24,283 bases of DNA from Nitrospirae bacterium CG1_02_44_142 (GCA_001871685.1 MNVK01000107.1:1-24283), one strand, 5' to 3'; positions 1 to 8,448 are shown, counted from the first letter of the stretch. Numbers and translations are program-made. The notes: generated by a model from the letters alone, not told the origin.

Positions 1-46
1 TTTGGTAAAGGTCGTTTCCCCCGCCGCTGATTTAGGTCGTAAATGC

Positions 47-571
47 CTATTTCTTCAGTTTCAAAAACTCTCTTGCCTTTATAAACATCTCAACGCATTT
101 TTTATCCTGATAATCCGGATATGTAAAGATATGCGGTATAAATGTCCTGTCTTTTTCTTTATACAGTAGAGAGACCTCTCCGTAGATGCCTTTGCCGAGG
201 TAAATTCTGTGTGAATAGCCTTTTGTTGTTGCAAGGATAACATTTGCAAGCGTGAGGTATCCGGGGTCAAGGTTGACTTTTCTTTTACCGTCTATTGAAA
301 GGGATGTTTCAATGTCGTTTGTCCTGAGTTTAATGTTAGCAATCTCAGAGCGGTTTATGAGGTCTTTAAAAAAAATAAAGGTTCTCATTATCGGTGAGCC
401 GATTTCCTCTTTGTAGTATTCTGAATAATCCCAGCTAACAGGTGGTGTTTCCAGAAGTGCGGCTCCGAAGGCGCTTAACAGAGACTCTTTTGCCTTTGAT
501 AAGTAAGATTTATCCGAATAGAGAATCCCCGTGAACAGCAGAGCCGGCTTAGGAGTTGCGGGTTTGCCCAT
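47..571 (-). CDS. DUF4416 family protein
   Basis: This 174-residue protein resembles the DUF4416 family, small soluble proteins of unknown function found mostly in anaerobic bacteria; the length matches what I recall of the family. The N-terminal stretch (KPALLFTGILYSD, about residues 8-20) and the late segment LDPGYLTLANVILATTKGY (about 101-119) look like the conserved family blocks. There is no signal peptide, membrane segment or Cys cluster. It starts 14 bases after the stop of the TlpA-like gene and has no clear Shine-Dalgarno sequence, so translation is probably coupled to that gene. It is the last gene of the minus-strand run that begins at clpC or mdh. The family call is from memory of sequence patterns; the function is unknown. 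Confidence 0.8.
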   Translation of the reverse strand: MGKPATPKPALLFTGILYSDKSYLSKAKESLLSAFGAALLETPPVSWDYSEYYKEEIGSPIMRTFIFFKDLINRSEIANIKLRTNDIETSLSIDGKRKVNLDPGYLTLANVILATTKGYSHRIYLGKGIYGEVSLLYKEKDRTFIPHIFTYPDYQDKKCVEMFIKAREFLKLKK

Positions 572-585
572 AGTTCAGTGAAAGG

Positions 586-1119
586 TTATTCTTTGAGCAG
601 AGATGAGATTAATGCCAGAACATCAGGTGAATCCCATTCATAGGGACCGATGACTTTTTTTCTCAGGACGCCCTTTTTATCCACAATGAATGTTTCAGGA
701 ATTCCCCTTAATCCATAAACTCTGGCTGCTTTCCCTTCCCTGTCAATCAGTACCGGCAGGTTAAATCTGCTCTCCTTCAAATAATTCACGGCATCCTGCG
801 GGCTGTCTCTAAAAAGGATAGGCAGTATGATAAAGTCCTGATTGCTTGAAAAATGTTTAGAGAGTTTAGCGATTGACGGCATTTCTTCCCTGCATGGACT
901 GCACCACGACGCCCAGAAATTAATAAATAAAACCTTGCCCTTGAGGTCTGAAGAAAGTATTCTTTTCCCGTCTGCAGCATTTTCAAGTTCAAATTCAGGT
1001 ATATATAAGCCCACAAATACAGACTTTTCCTTCATACCGCGGCGGCTTATTAAACCGTAGGCAATTAAAAATATGCCGATAAGAAGAAGCGCTATTAGTA
1101 TTATAGACTTGTTTTTCAA
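586..1119 (-). CDS. TlpA/ResA-like thiol-disulfide oxidoreductase
   Basis: This is a 177-residue membrane-anchored thioredoxin-fold protein of the TlpA/ResA group, which reduces or shuffles disulfides outside the cytoplasm, for example during cytochrome c maturation. Residues 5-25 form one hydrophobic anchor with no lipobox. The redox motif WCSPC places the active cysteines at 73 and 76 after the typical NFWASWC approach, and the cis-Pro loop GIPETF followed by IVDKKG is present. The start is TTG at 1119 with AAGGAG eight bases upstream; no ATG gives a better N-terminus. It lies 43 bases downstream of clpC and 14 bases before the DUF4416 gene. Its exact substrate cannot be read from the sequence. 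Confidence 0.92.
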   Translation of the reverse strand: MKNKSIILIALLLIGIFLIAYGLISRRGMKEKSVFVGLYIPEFELENAADGKRILSSDLKGKVLFINFWASWCSPCREEMPSIAKLSKHFSSNQDFIILPILFRDSPQDAVNYLKESRFNLPVLIDREGKAARVYGLRGIPETFIVDKKGVLRKKVIGPYEWDSPDVLALISSLLKE

Positions 1120-1162
1120 TCAGTAAACTCCTTTTGGATAATTTTCAATGAACCCTGTGAAG

Positions 1163-3607
1163 TCAATTTACACCGGAAAGCACCCGGGCATCCCCGGCTT
1201 CAACAAAGGTCGGCGTTCCAGCCTCAAGCGTAACCTTTATTTTATGGGCGTCTTTAAATCTGCCTTTGAGCAGTTCTGCTGACAGCGGATCCTCTATTTC
1301 TTTCTGCACGGCTCTTCTCATAGGCCTTGCGCCGTAATTTGCCTGATAGTAATTTTTTACAAGCCACTCTTTAACGGTGTAGTCTATTTCTACGACAATA
1401 TCCTGTTCAAGCAGCTGCTTGTTGGTCTCGTCTATCAGCAGGTCAATAATTGGAAACAACTGTTCTTTTTCAAGAGGATGAAATACGACTATCTCGTCAA
1501 CACGGTTAAGGAATTCAGGATTAAATGTTTTTTTGAGCTCAACGAGCACATTATCCTTTATCTTCTGATAGACATCTTCGGATTGGGTTCTCTGAAAGCC
1601 CATCGGAGTTGCTTTTTCAATAATCCTTGCGCCTATATTTGAGGTCATGATTATTACCGCGTTTTTAAAGTCAACCTTTCTGCCGAAACTGTCTGTTAGA
1701 ATGCCTTCATCAAGCACCTGAAGCAGTATGTTAAATACGTCGGGATGCGCCTTTTCTATTTCGTCAAAGAGAATAACAGAGTAGGGATGCTTTCGTATTT
1801 TTTCTGTCAGCTGTCCTCCCTCTTCATAGCCGACATAGCCCGGAGGCGCGCCTGTCAGTTTGGAGACATTGAACCTCTCCATATATTCTGACATGTCAAT
1901 TTTAATAAGCGCATTTTCGTCATTGAAGAGGAACTCCGCAAGCGCCTTTGCAAGTTCGGTCTTTCCAACTCCTGTAGGCCCTAAAAAGAAGAAGGAGCCG
2001 ATAGGTTTCTTCTTGCTCTTTAGTCCGGCCCTGGACCTTCTGATGGCCCTGGATATAGCTTTTATCGCCTCATCCTGTGAGATTATCCGTTCATGAAGGA
2101 CATCTTCCATTCTCATGAGTTTTTCCGATTCTTTTTCTTCCATTTTCAGGAGCGGGATGCCTGTCATCTTTGCAACTGTGTAGGTGACGTCATCTTCTGA
2201 TATGACCGGGATTTCTTTATTCAGGTTGTCTTTCCACTGTCTCAGTATTTGGTCGTGCAGTTTTTTCAGCCTTTCTTCCTCGCCGCGTATGGATGCGGCT
2301 TTCTCAATGTCGTGGAGTTTTACATAGAGATTTTTTTCTCTGGTCAATCGCGCTATATCGTGTTCAAGTTCTTTTAGCTCGCCGGGAGGCATATATCTTT
2401 TGAGGTTGACCCTTGAGCCTGTCTCATCAATAACGTCAATTGCCTTATCCGGCAGATTCCTGTCGGATATATACCTGTCGGACAGCTTTGAAGCCGCTGT
2501 TATGGCGCCGCCGCTGATTTTTACCCTGTGATAAGTCTCGTATCTGTTTCTTAATCCTGTCAGGATATCTATTGTTTTATCTACCGTAGGAGATTCAACA
2601 TTGATTGGCTGGAACCTTCTCTCCAGGGCGCCGTCTTTTTCTATATATTTTCTATATTCGTCAGGCGTTGTTGCGCCGATGCATTTAATCTCGCCTCTGG
2701 ATAAGGCTGGTTTAAGCATGCTTGACGCATCCACAGAGCCCTCAGCCGCGCCCGCTCCTATTAATGTGTGCAGTTCATCAACGAAGAGAATCACGTTGTC
2801 TGTGTGGGTGATTTCCTTCATCACAATCTTCAGCCTCTCTTCAAACTGTCCCCTATATTTGGTTCCTGCTATGAGCGCGCCGAGGTCAAGAGATACAATC
2901 CGTTTGCCGAGGAGATTTTCCGGCACATCTCCCATTACGATTTTCTGAGCCAGGCCCTCAACAATAGCTGTTTTGCCTACGCCCGGCTCTCCGATTATTA
3001 CAGGATTGTTCTTGATTCTTCTGCCGAGTATTTGAAGCACGCGCTCAATCTCGTCTTCCCTGCCGATTACAGGGTCCAGCTTGCCTTCTTTTGCCATCTG
3101 TGTCAGGTCTCTGCCGAACTCGTCAAGGGCAGGCGTTGCGCTGCGTCTTTCCCTTACAGTATGCGTCTGCGGCCTCAGCGAGAAATTTATTGCAAGCTGT
3201 CTTGCAGCAAGAAGATTTGCGCCAAGACTTCGCAGCGTTCTGCCGGCTATTCCTTCGTCTTCCCGCAGAAGGCCGAGCAGAAGATGTTCGCTGCCGATAT
3301 AATTGTGTCCTATGAGTCTTGCTTCTTCCACAGAGAGTTCCAGAACTTTCTTTGCGCGCGGGGTAAACGGTATGTCGCCGAAGGTAAGCACATTTGTGCC
3401 GTAAGGAAGTTTCCTCTCTATTTCCATGCGCACCTCTTCTATTGAGATGCCCATTTTTTTGATTATTGCAGCGCTTACCCCTTCTTCTTCTCTCAGAAGG
3501 GCCAGAAGGAGATGTTCTGTCCCGAGGTAATCATTCTGGCGCTTTTCAGCCTCTTCCCTTGCATAGATTATTACTTTTCTGCCGCGCTCTGTGAACTTCT
3601 CAAACAT
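1163..3607 (-). CDS. clpC: ATP-dependent Clp protease ATP-binding subunit ClpC
   Basis: This 814-residue Hsp100 unfoldase feeds substrates to ClpP. Two Clp_N repeats span about residues 1-145. AAA domain 1 has Walker A GEPGVGKT at 206-213 and Walker B ILFVDELHTLIG. A middle region with a UVR-like segment (about 420-455, LHDIEKAASIRGEEERL) identifies ClpC rather than ClpB, which has a long coiled-coil M domain. AAA domain 2 has GPTGVGKTELAKALAE and VILFDEIEKAHPDV, followed by the ClpB D2-small C-terminal domain. The length is typical of ClpC. A Shine-Dalgarno GAGGAGAG precedes the ATG. It has its own good promoter at 3649-3677, with no CtsR gene or mcsAB genes beside it, so stress control is not evident here. 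Confidence 0.97.
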   Translation of the reverse strand: MFEKFTERGRKVIIYAREEAEKRQNDYLGTEHLLLALLREEEGVSAAIIKKMGISIEEVRMEIERKLPYGTNVLTFGDIPFTPRAKKVLELSVEEARLIGHNYIGSEHLLLGLLREDEGIAGRTLRSLGANLLAARQLAINFSLRPQTHTVRERRSATPALDEFGRDLTQMAKEGKLDPVIGREDEIERVLQILGRRIKNNPVIIGEPGVGKTAIVEGLAQKIVMGDVPENLLGKRIVSLDLGALIAGTKYRGQFEERLKIVMKEITHTDNVILFVDELHTLIGAGAAEGSVDASSMLKPALSRGEIKCIGATTPDEYRKYIEKDGALERRFQPINVESPTVDKTIDILTGLRNRYETYHRVKISGGAITAASKLSDRYISDRNLPDKAIDVIDETGSRVNLKRYMPPGELKELEHDIARLTREKNLYVKLHDIEKAASIRGEEERLKKLHDQILRQWKDNLNKEIPVISEDDVTYTVAKMTGIPLLKMEEKESEKLMRMEDVLHERIISQDEAIKAISRAIRRSRAGLKSKKKPIGSFFFLGPTGVGKTELAKALAEFLFNDENALIKIDMSEYMERFNVSKLTGAPPGYVGYEEGGQLTEKIRKHPYSVILFDEIEKAHPDVFNILLQVLDEGILTDSFGRKVDFKNAVIIMTSNIGARIIEKATPMGFQRTQSEDVYQKIKDNVLVELKKTFNPEFLNRVDEIVVFHPLEKEQLFPIIDLLIDETNKQLLEQDIVVEIDYTVKEWLVKNYYQANYGARPMRRAVQKEIEDPLSAELLKGRFKDAHKIKVTLEAGTPTFVEAGDARVLSGVN

Positions 3608-3648
3608 TGAATAACTCTCCTCTGTGAAGTTCTAACATTCTTGATTAG

Positions 3649-3677
3649 ATAATACTTTTTTATCTTATTAAAGTCAA
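3649..3677 (-). promoter_or_regulatory. sigma-70 type promoter for clpC
   Basis: Reading the minus strand, TTGACT (3672-3677) is followed after exactly 17 bases by TATTAT (3649-3654). Transcription would start near 3642 and give a leader of about 35 bases before the clpC ATG. It lies in the 84-base gap after ndk, so clpC can be expressed separately from mdh-ndk. Confidence 0.65.
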
Positions 3678-3691
3678 TATATTGTCCCTGC

Positions 3692-4105
3692 TTACATTAT
3701 CTCTAACGAGGGAAAGAAGAAGGGGATTTCATAGGAGGCTGACGCCTGAGAATCCGAGCCATGAACAATGTTATGCTCTATGTCGGATGCGAAGTCTGAG
3801 CGTATGGTTCCCGGCGCTGCATTTTTCGGATTTGTTGCACCCATTATATCACGGACTCTTGATATGGCATTTTCACCCTCTACAATCATAACAACAATAG
3901 GGCCTTCAGACATGAAATCTGTTAGACTGTTATAGAAAGGTTTATCTTTATGGACTATATAAAATTTTTTTGCATTCTCTTTGGTAAGTTTCAGCATCTT
4001 TAATGCCGCAATTTTCAAGCCGGCCTTTTCAAATTTTACCATGACCTCTCCTATGACCCTCTTTTTTACTCCGTCAGGTTTGACAATAGACAATGTCTGC
4101 TCCAT
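3692..4105 (-). CDS. ndk: nucleoside diphosphate kinase
   Basis: This 137-residue enzyme transfers the gamma-phosphate of ATP to other nucleoside diphosphates through a phospho-histidine. The active-site motif NIVHGSDS carries the catalytic histidine at residue 115. The family start (EQTLSIVKPDGVKK) and the block NPKNAAPGTIRSDFA are intact, and the length is normal. A strong Shine-Dalgarno, AGGAGGAG, precedes the ATG. It follows mdh by 15 bases on the same strand and is very likely in one transcript with it. Confidence 0.97.
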   Translation of the reverse strand: MEQTLSIVKPDGVKKRVIGEVMVKFEKAGLKIAALKMLKLTKENAKKFYIVHKDKPFYNSLTDFMSEGPIVVMIVEGENAISRVRDIMGATNPKNAAPGTIRSDFASDIEHNIVHGSDSQASASYEIPFFFPSLEIM

Positions 4106-4120
4106 AACTCCTCCTAAAGT

Positions 4121-5047
4121 TTATAATAAAAGTTTTTTTATAAGTTTTCTTACAGAGGCGCACGATTTTTTGAACTGTGCTTTCTCTTCCTTTGTCAGCT
4201 TCACCTCAACTACTCTCTCAACTCCCTCCCTGCCGAGAATAACGGGCACGCCAAGATACACATCTTTCATCCCGTATTCTCCGTTCAGGTACGCTGCGCA
4301 GGGAAACATGCGCTTTTCATCAAGTAAAATTGATTTAACCATCTGGACAACTGCTGCGGCAGGGGCGTAGTATGCGCTTCCGGATTTAAGCAGGCTTACT
4401 ATTTCAGCTCCTCCGCTGCGTGTTCTGTTTATCAGCGAATCAATGGTCTTTTTTTTCAAGATTTCGGTTATTGCTATGCCTTTTACCGTGGTGAATCTTG
4501 GAAGCGGAACCATCTGGTCCCCGTGACCTCCAAGCACAATGGTTTCTATATCTTCAGGCGATATATTCAGTTCCCATGAAAGAAAGGCCCTTAGTCTGGC
4601 TGCGTCAAGTATCCCTCCCATTCCTATAACCCGTTTGCATGAAAACTCAGTAGTCTTCCATGTGAGCTGGGCCATTACATCCATCGGGTTTGTTACGACA
4701 ATCAGGATAGCGTTCGGGGAAGTTTTTGCAACTGCGCTTGACACTGTCTTAACAACATCAGCATTAGCATGGAGGAGGTCATCACGCGACATATTGGGTT
4801 TTCTTGGAAATCCGGCAGTAATTACTACAATATCGGAGTCTTTTGTGTCTGCATAGCTGTTAGTCCCCTTAACTGAAACAGAAGAATTCCAGAGAGGGCA
4901 GGCCTCTGCAATATCAAGGGCTTTCCCCTGTGGGATTCCGTCTGCAATATCAAAAAGAACAACATCGGCAAGCGCTGTCTGAACAATTAACTGAGCTGTG
5001 GAGGCGCCTACATTTCCTCCCCCGATTATGGATACTTTTTTTCTCAT
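4121..5047 (-). CDS. mdh: malate dehydrogenase (LDH-like type)
   Basis: This 308-residue NAD-dependent dehydrogenase of the lactate/malate family interconverts malate and oxaloacetate. The Rossmann motif GGGNVGAS is at residues 9-16 and an acidic residue, Asp33, ends the second strand, which indicates NAD preference. Arg82 in GFPRKPNMSRDDLL is the substrate-selecting residue of malate dehydrogenases; lactate dehydrogenases have Gln there. The catalytic histidine is His175 in GGHGDQMVPLPR. The ATG is preceded by an AAGGGAAAG Shine-Dalgarno. It is the first gene of the minus-strand run, with promoter at 5150-5178 and a leader of about 95 bases carrying hairpins. Pairing with ndk looks like a housekeeping operon. 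Confidence 0.95.
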   Translation of the reverse strand: MRKKVSIIGGGNVGASTAQLIVQTALADVVLFDIADGIPQGKALDIAEACPLWNSSVSVKGTNSYADTKDSDIVVITAGFPRKPNMSRDDLLHANADVVKTVSSAVAKTSPNAILIVVTNPMDVMAQLTWKTTEFSCKRVIGMGGILDAARLRAFLSWELNISPEDIETIVLGGHGDQMVPLPRFTTVKGIAITEILKKKTIDSLINRTRSGGAEIVSLLKSGSAYYAPAAAVVQMVKSILLDEKRMFPCAAYLNGEYGMKDVYLGVPVILGREGVERVVEVKLTKEEKAQFKKSCASVRKLIKKLLL

Positions 5048-5105
5048 ATCTTTCCCTTTAGAAATTCAATATAGATTAATAAAGAAAGGGGCTTAAATCC
5101 TCCCT

Positions 5106-5133
5106 TTCTCGCTGCGAGAAGGCAATTTGCCTT
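5106..5133 (-). promoter_or_regulatory. two abutting hairpins in the mdh leader
   Basis: TTCTCG-CTG-CGAGAA (5106-5120) and AAGGCA-ATT-TGCCTT (5119-5133) are perfect 6-bp stems with 3-base loops. They overlap by two bases, so they compete slightly. In the transcript from the promoter at 5150-5178 both lie in the mdh leader. No poly-U tract follows, so they are not obvious terminators; a role in mRNA stability is possible but is only an inference. Confidence 0.4.
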
Positions 5134-5149
5134 AAAAACAGGATAAACT

Positions 5150-5178
5150 TTTATAGCATGCAGCTAAATTGTTGTCAA
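5150..5178 (-). promoter_or_regulatory. sigma-70 type promoter for mdh-ndk
   Basis: On the minus strand TTGACA (5173-5178) and TATAAA (5150-5155) are separated by exactly 17 bases. Transcription would start near 5143 and run into mdh. This is among the best housekeeping promoter matches in the window. Confidence 0.7.
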
Positions 5179-5237
5179 GAAAAAACCACAGATGAGAAAA
5201 TTATTGGAGGCTTGCGATTTTACCATGCGATTTTCCT

Positions 5238-5267
5238 TTGACATAATATTGTGAAATATGGTATTCA
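5238..5267 (+). promoter_or_regulatory. possible sigma-70 promoter for the Ig-repeat gene
   Basis: TTGACA (5238-5243) is followed after 18 bases by TATTCA (5262-5267). The predicted start near 5274 leaves about 35 bases before the ATG at 5310, with AGGAG upstream of it. The -10 match is moderate. It would form a divergent pair with the mdh promoter. Confidence 0.5.
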
Positions 5268-5309
5268 TAGATACACGGAAAAAAGCCCTATTCTGATAGG
5301 AGAAAAACA

Positions 5310-7178
5310 ATGAAGAACTTTTTTAGTCTTAAGAGGCTGTTGTTAGCTCCACTGGTTATTTTATTTGTATTGGCCGCCTCAAATGCATCACACAGCGGCA
5401 ACATCATAGTGAAACCCGGAGGTTTTGACCACTTTGCAGTGCAGCTGCCTGAAAAGGTGAGGGCAGGCGAGGGATTTATAGTCAGACTGCAGGCATATGA
5501 TATGCATGACAACTTGATTACGAATTTTGCAGAGACGGGCAAGGAGTTTAAGGTCTTAGTTTCAGGTTCAGCTCAGGCACAGCCCTCAATTTTAAAGGCT
5601 GCGGCATTCATGGGGGGCAGCGCAGGCATTACTGTAACAGGGGAAAAGGCAGGGGCTGTTATGCTGTCTATTTTTGAGTCCGGAGGAACGGTGCCGGTTG
5701 TGACAAAAGAAATAACAATCCTGCCAAATAAACTGGACCACTTTTTTATCCAGTCTCCGCCCTCTGTTGCGGCAGGAAACAACTTTGATATAAAGGTTAT
5801 TGCAAGAGATGTGTTCAATAACCCTATTGCTGATACCGATATAGAAAGCAAGAATCTAAAACTCACCCTTGCAGGCACAGCAGGCGTAAAGATTGTAAGC
5901 GCAGATATGGTGTTTAGGAATGGCATAAGCATTGCCGCTCTTACGGCTGAAAAGACAGGGGAATCTGTATTTGAAGTTTATGACACAGCCACAGGCAGCA
6001 AGGGCGTAAGCGCTGTCTTGAAAGTTATGCCTGCCGGGCTGAGTCATTTTAAGGTGTATGCGCCAAAAGAAGCAGCCGCTGGAGAACCCTTTGAAGTAAC
6101 CATAAGCGCATTTGATGCGTTTGACAACCCCATAGACAATTATGCGTCTTCCGGCAGGGGTGTTAATATTATCTCTACAGGACAGGCAAAGGTATTGCCG
6201 TCTTTTATAGGGCAGTCAGAGTTTAGAAATGGACAGGCAGTTATAAAAATGAGGTATGAAAAAGCTGAAGAAATAAGCATAGTAGCATCCGACAGCGCTA
6301 AGAACCAGCAGGGCAAAAGCACTGCGATAATAATAAATCCTGCCGCACCCGAGAGTTTTGTGGTTGTTACTCCTGATTCAGCGGTTGCAGGCCAGAGATT
6401 CAGGATAAAGATAGAGGCCTATGACAGGTTTAAGAATATTGTGAAGAATTATAATCTTATCGGCAGTGATGTTTACCTGAATACCGCAGGGACGGGTGTG
6501 CTGGTTCCGAAGATGATTCATGCCTCAGAATTCGTTAATGGCGTTGCAGCTGTTGATGTTGTATATGATAAGGCGGAATCTTTTGCAATTTCAGCTTCAA
6601 TGGCTCCCAAAAAAGAAGAGAGAAAAATAACAGTCAAGGAACAGAAAAAAGAAGTCAGGGCTCACCCGCCTGTTAAATCCATAGCAAAACCGCAAGCGAC
6701 AGAAGTAAAAACGCCAGCTAAAACAGCGAAGAAGCGTAAGAAAAAGAGCAAGCAGATAACTGTCGCAAAAGACGAGGGAAAAACTGCCGTAAAGACAATG
6801 GAGAAGAAGGCCTCTGTAAAAAGCCAGAAAGCGGCAAAAAGACCTTTTGAGATAAGCAAGGTTTCACTTATAGAGGCAAAGAACAAGGCAATGATAATAA
6901 TGAATATGAATGTCCCCAAGGGGAATCTTGAATACAAAAACAGGACAGAAACCATAGATGGAAAACAGTGGATAATCCTCAGTCTGAAACCTGCGGTGAA
7001 TAAAACAAAAAACCTCTGGAAATTCAAGTCTGCATTTATTAAGGGAATTCATATAGAAGACGACAAGACGGCAGGCGTGCTCAATATAAGGATTGAGACC
7101 ATGGGAAAGCAATATACCTTTGATATAAATAAAGTAAAAGACTCTCTCATTATAAGCATTACGGCAATAAATTCCTGA
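5310..7178 (+). CDS. secreted protein with four Ig-like repeats and AMIN-like C-terminus
   Basis: This 622-residue protein has a signal peptide (KRLLLAPLVILFVLAASNAS, cleavage about residue 24-30). Four tandem repeats of about 102 residues begin near 38, 140, 242 and 346. Each opens with a (D/S)HF- or SF-type strand followed by a motif like AGxxFxIxxxAxDxFxN, typical of Ig-like or filamin-like domains in bacterial surface proteins. Residues 432-512 are a Lys/Ala-rich linker (for example KKRKKKSKQ). Residues 513-622 alternate short strands and end LIISITAINS, resembling an AMIN domain that binds cell wall or outer-membrane partners; this last call is tentative. AGGAG precedes the ATG. It lies 23 bases before tpiA and is probably co-transcribed with it, though no functional link is evident. 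Confidence 0.8.
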   Translation: MKNFFSLKRLLLAPLVILFVLAASNASHSGNIIVKPGGFDHFAVQLPEKVRAGEGFIVRLQAYDMHDNLITNFAETGKEFKVLVSGSAQAQPSILKAAAFMGGSAGITVTGEKAGAVMLSIFESGGTVPVVTKEITILPNKLDHFFIQSPPSVAAGNNFDIKVIARDVFNNPIADTDIESKNLKLTLAGTAGVKIVSADMVFRNGISIAALTAEKTGESVFEVYDTATGSKGVSAVLKVMPAGLSHFKVYAPKEAAAGEPFEVTISAFDAFDNPIDNYASSGRGVNIISTGQAKVLPSFIGQSEFRNGQAVIKMRYEKAEEISIVASDSAKNQQGKSTAIIINPAAPESFVVVTPDSAVAGQRFRIKIEAYDRFKNIVKNYNLIGSDVYLNTAGTGVLVPKMIHASEFVNGVAAVDVVYDKAESFAISASMAPKKEERKITVKEQKKEVRAHPPVKSIAKPQATEVKTPAKTAKKRKKKSKQITVAKDEGKTAVKTMEKKASVKSQKAAKRPFEISKVSLIEAKNKAMIIMNMNVPKGNLEYKNRTETIDGKQWIILSLKPAVNKTKNLWKFKSAFIKGIHIEDDKTAGVLNIRIETMGKQYTFDINKVKDSLIISITAINS

Positions 7179-7201
7179 GCAGTAAGAAAGATAAGCGAAC
7201 C

Positions 7202-7954
7202 TTGCGCAGACCATTCATTGCAGCCAATTGGAAGATGAACAAGACTGTCCCTGAGACAAGGGGATTCTTTAAAGAATTCGCATCTCTGGTAAAGGATGCA
7301 GCAGGAGTGGATATCGTAGTAGCCCCAGCGTTTACATCCCTTTATGCAGCTGCAGAGAGTGTTAAGGGCGCTAACATAAAAATCGCTGCACAGGATGTTT
7401 TTTATGAAGAAAAGGGCGCATTTACAGGGGAAATATCACCCTCTATGATTTTGGACTGCGGATGTTCTCATGTTATCATCGGGCATTCGGAACGGAGGCA
7501 GTATTTTAATGAGACCGATGAGGTGATTAATAGAAAAATCAGAGCCGCAAAAAAGAACGGCCTCGGAGTTATTTTCTGCGTAGGAGAATCACTGGCAGAA
7601 AGAGAATCAGGGAAGACATTTGATGTGCTGAATAGAGAGATAGAGAAGGGGCTTGAAAATATAGGTGGAGATAATATTGTTGTGGCGTATGAACCTATAT
7701 GGGCAATAGGCACAGGTAAGACAGCCGCTCCTTCGCAGGCTCAGGAGGCTCATGCCTGCATAAGAGAAAAATTAAGACTCTTGTATGGAAATAAAGCTGC
7801 TGAAATACGTATAATATACGGAGGCAGCGTAACGACTGAGAATGTAGATTCTCTTATGACTTGTGAAGATGTAGATGGCGCGCTTGTCGGCGGAGCAAGC
7901 CTCCAGGCGGATAGTTTTGCAAGGATAGTGAAATTTAAGACGGAGGCAAGATGA
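7202..7954 (+). CDS. tpiA: triosephosphate isomerase
   Basis: This 250-residue TIM-barrel enzyme interconverts dihydroxyacetone phosphate and glyceraldehyde 3-phosphate in glycolysis and gluconeogenesis. Asn9 and Lys11 (ANWKMN), the catalytic His95 (VIIGHSERR) and Glu164 (AYEPIWAIGTGK) are present, as is the phosphate-binding GGSV loop near the end. The start is TTG at 7202, which gives the expected family N-terminus (RRPFIAANWKMNK); the Shine-Dalgarno is weak (AAGAAAGA region), so expression may depend on translation of the upstream gene. The stop overlaps the secG ATG as ATGA, showing translational coupling. The tpiA-secG order is common in bacteria. Confidence 0.97.
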   Translation: MRRPFIAANWKMNKTVPETRGFFKEFASLVKDAAGVDIVVAPAFTSLYAAAESVKGANIKIAAQDVFYEEKGAFTGEISPSMILDCGCSHVIIGHSERRQYFNETDEVINRKIRAAKKNGLGVIFCVGESLAERESGKTFDVLNREIEKGLENIGGDNIVVAYEPIWAIGTGKTAAPSQAQEAHACIREKLRLLYGNKAAEIRIIYGGSVTTENVDSLMTCEDVDGALVGGASLQADSFARIVKFKTEAR

Positions 7955-8310
7955 CAACATTACTTTTGGCAGTTCACGTTATGGTGGCGTTATTTTTGAT
8001 TTTTATTGTTCTGATACAGAGCGGCAAAGGGGCGGAACTCGGCGCAGCGTTTGGCGGTTCCAGCCAGACCCTTTTTGGCAGCCGGGGCTCGGCTACTTTT
8101 TTCAGCAAACTTACCACAATTGCCGCAGTTGCTTTTATGCTTACGTCTTTATCTCTTGCGATTGTCTCAACAAAGGGCGGTTCGGTTGTAAAGACAACTA
8201 CGGTTAAGGAAAAAACTGATACGCCGGCAGCGCAGGGTCCAATTTCTGGCGGAGGCGTTCAGCCTTCGCAGCAGCCTCCTCAAATGCCTGCACAGCCTGC
8301 CGGTAAATAG
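7951..8310 (+). CDS. secG: protein translocase subunit SecG
   Basis: This 119-residue inner-membrane subunit belongs to the SecYEG export channel. Two membrane segments are visible (about residues 3-22 and 50-72), joined by the conserved loop QSGKGAELGAAFGGSSQTLFGSRGSATFFSK region, which is the family signature. The C-terminal 40 residues are a polar tail rich in Pro, Gln and Gly, as in many SecG proteins. The ATG overlaps the tpiA stop by four bases. The next possible coding region, a 29-codon ORF, starts three bases after the secG stop. Confidence 0.95.
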   Translation: MTTLLLAVHVMVALFLIFIVLIQSGKGAELGAAFGGSSQTLFGSRGSATFFSKLTTIAAVAFMLTSLSLAIVSTKGGSVVKTTTVKEKTDTPAAQGPISGGGVQPSQQPPQMPAQPAGK

Positions 8311-8313
8311 CAG

Positions 8314-8403
8314 ATGAGCAATCTGCTTTTAGCATTGGGGATTCTGCTTGTATGGATAATTCTTCAGGTTGTAGTATTCCCGCGCTTAGGCATTTCCACA
8401 TGA
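8314..8403 (+). CDS. 29-residue membrane peptide ORF, possibly extended through UGA
   Basis: An ATG three bases after the secG stop opens a 29-codon ORF encoding one hydrophobic helix (LLLALGILLVWIILQVVVF, residues 4-22) followed by PRLGIST, and then UGA at 8401-8403. It has no strong Shine-Dalgarno and probably relies on re-initiation after secG. In the same frame after UGA, 13 sense codons follow (GAPKKPGAPKKKC, 8404-8442) before a second UGA at 8443-8445. A regular, basic, Cys-ending tail in frame is unexpected in non-coding DNA and raises the possibility that the first UGA is read as selenocysteine. A foldable stem (8404-8407 and 8410-8412 with 8421-8427, looping out 8408-8409) begins directly after the UGA. 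Neither the short protein nor the recoding is proven, and I cannot name a family. Confidence 0.5.
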   Translation: MSNLLLALGILLVWIILQVVVFPRLGIST

Positions 8404-8448
8404 GGCGCTCCCAAGAAGCCGGGCGCTCCTAAGAAGAAATGCTGAGAG

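Noticed and set aside
1..46. Possible gene end at the left edge
   Set aside because: Too short to show a reading frame, hairpin or motif.
2768..3445. 225-codon open frame on the plus strand opposite clpC
   Set aside because: It is a shadow of the clpC coding strand; the minus-strand protein is an unambiguous full-length ClpC.
8204..8401. 65-codon minus-strand frame opposite the secG end and the short ORF
   Set aside because: It has no family resemblance or Shine-Dalgarno and mostly mirrors the secG low-complexity tail.
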